Shown here: positions 22,327 through 24,966 of the stretch, in pieces
How the letters are laid out: every line of letters begins with the position of its first letter
Position numbering within the stretch: the stretch's first letter is position 1
Position numbers and translations under genes: made by a program
From: an uncultured Bacteroidales bacterium
Lineage (GTDB): Bacteria; Bacteroidota; Bacteroidia; Bacteroidales; WCHB1-69
Direction of reading: 5' to 3'
Assembly (NCBI GenBank): GCA_937901455.1
Contig: CALDIA010000082.1
Span: 1-24,966, forward strand
DNA: 24,966 bases
The notes under the pieces: model-generated
Database searches by the model: none
Told to the model about the DNA's origin: nothing
Seen by the model: only the letters and a program-made list of their open reading frames with translations

Positions 22327-23329
22327 AGTGTTTGCGACCACGTACATAGTACTGCCAGAGCAATGAGAAACGCCGTTGCTCTGGTATTTCTTTTGCTACC
22401 CGCGATGTCTGAATGGTCTGACGGTCGACGTCAAAGTCATGACGCCACCGTTTAAAGGCGCGGCGTGCCTTGAAGACAGCCTTGAAGTCGCCCCAGTTAC
22501 CTTTCAGGATAAGCATCTCCCAGGCTGCCAGATAGTCGAGTGCCCAGCGCCAGCGCATCACATGCTGTAGTTCGGAGTCGGGCAGGCACTTGTAGAGCAT
22601 GGTCAGGTTGTTGCGGAAGTTCAGGAACGTCTTCATAGGGTTCGACTTGGGCAGCGTGCCGCCTCCCACGTGGTAGACATAGCTCTCGGGCAGGCACATC
22701 ATCTTCCTGCCCTTTATACGTAGGCGCCAGCAGAGGTCTATCTCCTCATTGTGTGCAAAGAAGCGGCCGTCCAGTCCGCCAACGTCCCAATAGTCCTTGG
22801 CACGTATCATCAGGGCTGCGCCGGTAACCCATAGCGTCTCCGTAGCATAGTCATATTGTCCGTTGTCTTCCTCGACGGTCTCGAAGATGCGTCCACGGCA
22901 GAAGGGATAGCCATAGCGATCGAGGTATCCCCCACTCGCCCCGGCATATTCAAAACTGTCGCGGTCGAAGATGCTGAGCAACTTGGGCTGACAGGCAGCT
23001 ACCTCCTGATGGGTGTCCATGTACTCGACGAGCGGCGTCAGCCAATGGTGCGTCACCTCAATGTCGGAATTCAGCAACAGGTAGTATTCGGCATCCACCT
23101 GCTGCAGCGCCTTGTTATAACCCTCGGCAAAGCCCCAGTTCCTGTCCAGCAGCACAAGCCGCACTTCCGGGAAGTCGCTGCGCAACAGCTCCAGAGAGTC
23201 GTCCGTTGACGCATTGTCCGCCACATACACCGTGGCCTCGTCACGCGAATAGTTCAATACCGTGGGCATATACTGGCGCAACATCTTGGCGCCGTTCCAG
23301 TTCAGAATAACTATTGCAACTTTATCCAT
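22313..23329 (-). CDS. Glycosyltransferase family 2 (rhamnosyltransferase-like)
   Basis: 338 residues with the GT-A fold of family 2. VAIVILNWNGAKML (4-17) opens the nucleotide-sugar site, VYVADNASTDDS (34-45) carries the first Asp (D38), NWGFAEGYNKAL (64-75) follows, and LLLNSDIEV (84-92) supplies the metal-binding xSD motif (87-89). FAHNEEIDLCWRLRIKG (191-207) is the acceptor-side ED motif typical of WbbL-like enzymes. After about residue 230 (MKTFLNFRNNLTMLYK) comes a basic, amphipathic C-terminal part, probably for membrane association. It likely adds a sugar to a surface polysaccharide or lipid-linked glycan; donor and acceptor cannot be read. It follows mtaB by 34 bp and overlaps the truncated convergent gene by 14 bp. 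Confidence 0.93.
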   Translation of the reverse strand: MDKVAIVILNWNGAKMLRQYMPTVLNYSRDEATVYVADNASTDDSLELLRSDFPEVRLVLLDRNWGFAEGYNKALQQVDAEYYLLLNSDIEVTHHWLTPLVEYMDTHQEVAACQPKLLSIFDRDSFEYAGASGGYLDRYGYPFCRGRIFETVEEDNGQYDYATETLWVTGAALMIRAKDYWDVGGLDGRFFAHNEEIDLCWRLRIKGRKMMCLPESYVYHVGGGTLPKSNPMKTFLNFRNNLTMLYKCLPDSELQHVMRWRWALDYLAAWEMLILKGNWGDFKAVFKARRAFKRWRHDFDVDRQTIQTSRVAKEIPEQRRFSLLWQYYVRGRKHFSEL

Positions 23330-23354
23330 TCTTAATATTACGCGGTAGCAAATT

Positions 23355-23382
23355 CTTCAATCTTCAATCTTCATTCTTCACT
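23355..23382. repeat. Second 7-bp repeat array, overlapping the mtaB stop codon
   Basis: The plus strand reads CTTCAAT, CTTCAAT, CTTCATT, CTTCACT in 7-bp phase. The mtaB stop (TGA, 23366-23364) lies inside it, so the array writes the last residues of the protein (KNED) and its stop. Same unit and orientation as the array at 21860-21894. Confidence 0.88.
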
Positions 23383-24698
23383 TTCAACGCCGTTTTGTCG
23401 TAATTGAAATTGCCAAGAGTGACCTGCATTAACTGGTTGTCGTACTCCTCGCGGGCATCGGCAGCCGACAGTTCCACACGAATGTAGTTCCGTGTAAAGC
23501 CGTGCATGGCCTTGCCACGGGGGGCCTTTTCGAAAAGCACTTCGGCCGCTTGGCCGATATGACGGGTGTAGAAGGCTTCCGTCTTTCGGTCCGACAGTTC
23601 CAACAATCGCTGGCTGCGCTGTTTCTTGTCGCGTTCACTGACCACATAGTCTATCTTCAACGCCGCCGTGCCCGGACGTTCGGAGTACGGAAATACGTGC
23701 AGCTGGGTCACGTCGAGGGCGTTCAGGAAGTTGTATGTTTCCTCAAAACACTCCGGCGTCTCACCACGACAGCCTACCATCACGTCGACGCCGATGAAAG
23801 CGTCAGGAACAAGGTCCTTGATATGATGTATCTTGTCAGCAAACAACTGGCGGTCATAGTGTCGGTGCATCAGTCGGAGCACGGTGTCGCTGCCGCTCTG
23901 CAACGGAATATGGTAATGGGGCATGAAGGCGCGGCTGCGGGCGCAATAGTCGATGAGCTCGTCGCTCAGCAGGTCGGGCTCCAGACTGCTGATGCGGAAG
24001 CGGCTGATACCCTCCACCTCGTCCAGCGCCTTCACCAAGTCGATGAAGCGCTCACCTGTTGTCTTGCCGAAGTCCCCGATGTTGACACCCGTCAACACTA
24101 TCTCCTTGCCACCCTCGCGAGCTGCCTCCTCGGCCTGAGCTACTAACGAGGCGATGCTGGGATTGCGGCTGAAGCCACGGGCGTAGGGAATGGTACAATA
24201 GGTGCAGAAATAGTCGCAGCCGTCCTGCACCTTCAGAAAGTAGCGGGTGCGGTTTCCCCTGGAGCACGACGGCGCAAACGTCGTAATGTCCTTCGTCTTC
24301 GTCGTACGGTACGACGCCACGGCATCGCGCCGCACGAAGCCATCCGACAGATACTGCACCAAGTCGGCCTTCTCGTTGGAGCCAAGCACCAGGTCGACAC
24401 CCTCAATCTTGCTCACACGCTCCGGCGACAGCTGTGCATAGCAACCGGTCACCACGACGAAGGCACCGGGATGCTCGCGTACCATGCGATGGATGGCCTG
24501 GCGGCACTTGTGGTCGGCAACATCGGTCACCGAACAGGTATTAATCAGACAGATGTCGGCGCGCTCACCCTTCTGCGCAGTCTGCACTCCCAGCCCACTG
24601 AGCATTTTTCCGAAAGTTGAAGTCTCCGAGAAGTTCAACTTGCAGCCTAACGTGTAGTAAGCAGCCTTTTTGCCTTGAAAAGCAGACGTGTCTATCAT
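23364..24698 (-). CDS. mtaB: tRNA t6A37 methylthiotransferase, MtaB type (radical SAM)
   Basis: 444 residues from ATG 24698 (MIDTSAFQGKKAAYYTLGCK). An in-frame ATG at 24764 is rejected because the -7 box at 24732-24739 would lie inside it. The N-terminal UPF0004 domain carries three Fe-S cysteines, C19 (LGCKLNFSET), C55 (NTCSVT) and C86 (GCYAQL). The radical SAM domain has CDYFCTYC (C161, C165, C168). The IPLQSGSDTVLRLMHRHYD block and a C-terminal TRAM-like RNA-binding part (from about 375; AAEVLFEKAPRGKAMHG) complete the MiaB/MtaB layout. LGCKLNFSET rather than the MiaB form GCQMN points to MtaB, which turns t6A at position 37 of tRNA into ms2t6A. The last residues KNED are encoded by the 7-bp array. 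Confidence 0.93.
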   Translation of the reverse strand: MIDTSAFQGKKAAYYTLGCKLNFSETSTFGKMLSGLGVQTAQKGERADICLINTCSVTDVADHKCRQAIHRMVREHPGAFVVVTGCYAQLSPERVSKIEGVDLVLGSNEKADLVQYLSDGFVRRDAVASYRTTKTKDITTFAPSCSRGNRTRYFLKVQDGCDYFCTYCTIPYARGFSRNPSIASLVAQAEEAAREGGKEIVLTGVNIGDFGKTTGERFIDLVKALDEVEGISRFRISSLEPDLLSDELIDYCARSRAFMPHYHIPLQSGSDTVLRLMHRHYDRQLFADKIHHIKDLVPDAFIGVDVMVGCRGETPECFEETYNFLNALDVTQLHVFPYSERPGTAALKIDYVVSERDKKQRSQRLLELSDRKTEAFYTRHIGQAAEVLFEKAPRGKAMHGFTRNYIRVELSAADAREEYDNQLMQVTLGNFNYDKTALKVKNED

Positions 24699-24731
24699 AT
24701 ATATATAATAAGGTGTTTCTGTTACCGCCGA

Positions 24732-24739
24732 CAAAGGTA
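24732..24739 (-). promoter_or_regulatory. -7 box for mtaB
   Basis: The minus strand reads TACCTTTG (exact TAnnTTTG), 33 bp upstream of the ATG at 24698. Confidence 0.6.
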
Positions 24740-24908
24740 CACAAAAAATGTCACAATCACCCATTTTTTTGCAAATATTCAGTATAGTGTAAAAAATACA
24801 TGAAATTTAACATTTCGTAATCCGTTGATATTGAACGCTTTGCAAAAAAGTTACAAAAACACCCTAAAAAAAAAGCAAAAAAATGATACGACATATAAAA
24901 AAAATGCC

Positions 24909-24916
24909 TACCTTTG
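24909..24916 (+). promoter_or_regulatory. -7 box for a gene beyond the right edge
   Basis: The plus strand reads TACCTTTG, an exact TAnnTTTG followed by CAGC. No ORF starts before the window ends at 24966, so its gene lies outside. The rest of 24740-24908 is A/T-rich with no ORF or hairpin I can support. Confidence 0.5.
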
Positions 24917-24966
24917 CAGCGTTTTAATAAACAAATGATTGTTTTACAGATTTAAAAGCTTAGAAA

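Overview
The window is Bacteroidota DNA, most likely Bacteroidales. The evidence is repeated use of the Bacteroidota -7 promoter box TAnnTTTG just upstream of genes, a type IX secretion (gliding-motility type) C-terminal domain, a DUF4296 lipoprotein, a GH97 N-terminal domain, several SurA-like folding factors, and a tRNA-His gene that does not encode CCA. The sequence has no marker that fixes the genus.

Layout. From 1 to 3396 (minus strand) there is a tight operon: an ECF sigma factor, a one-TM protein that looks like its anti-sigma factor but carries a type IX C-terminal domain, an M16-like protein without the zinc motif, and a secreted Fn3-like protein cut by the window edge. A 3-methyladenine glycosylase (mpg) lies divergently at 3489-4070. 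From 7655 down to 4067 runs an operon of a PNGase F-like secreted protein, a CCA-adding/poly(A) polymerase family enzyme and a DUF4296 lipoprotein. An isolated BtuC/FecCD-type permease follows (7774-8775). From 14362 down to 8781 lie ribosomal protein L25 and three envelope folding factors: a PpiD-like anchor, a two-parvulin SurA-like protein and a SurA-like lipoprotein. L25 is transcribed divergently from a plus-strand cluster (14461-17289) of phosphofructokinase, a sirtuin, a small lipoprotein and a small membrane protein, which ends at a hairpin terminator shared with a facing tRNA-His. A minus-strand operon pgi - sodium/solute symporter - aquaporin runs from about 21143 to 17602.

Right end. 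A GH97 gene starts at 21330 but keeps only its N-terminal part. At 21860-21894 it runs into five 7-bp units of the CTTCAAA/CTTCAAT type, after which the sequence is, in another frame, the C-terminal part of an unrelated protein. GC rises across this point (sampled lines: 43% before, 57-62% after). A GT2 glycosyltransferase and mtaB follow on the minus strand, with a second heptad array at the mtaB stop codon. I read the point near 21.86-21.90 kb as either a recombination/deletion between dispersed heptad repeats or an assembly join between two Bacteroidales genomes. The sequence alone cannot separate these.

Most of the window is housekeeping. The items most worth following are the sigma/anti-sigma gene pair with a membrane-tethered type IX domain, the PNGase F homologue with an extra N-terminal domain, and the heptad-repeat junction.
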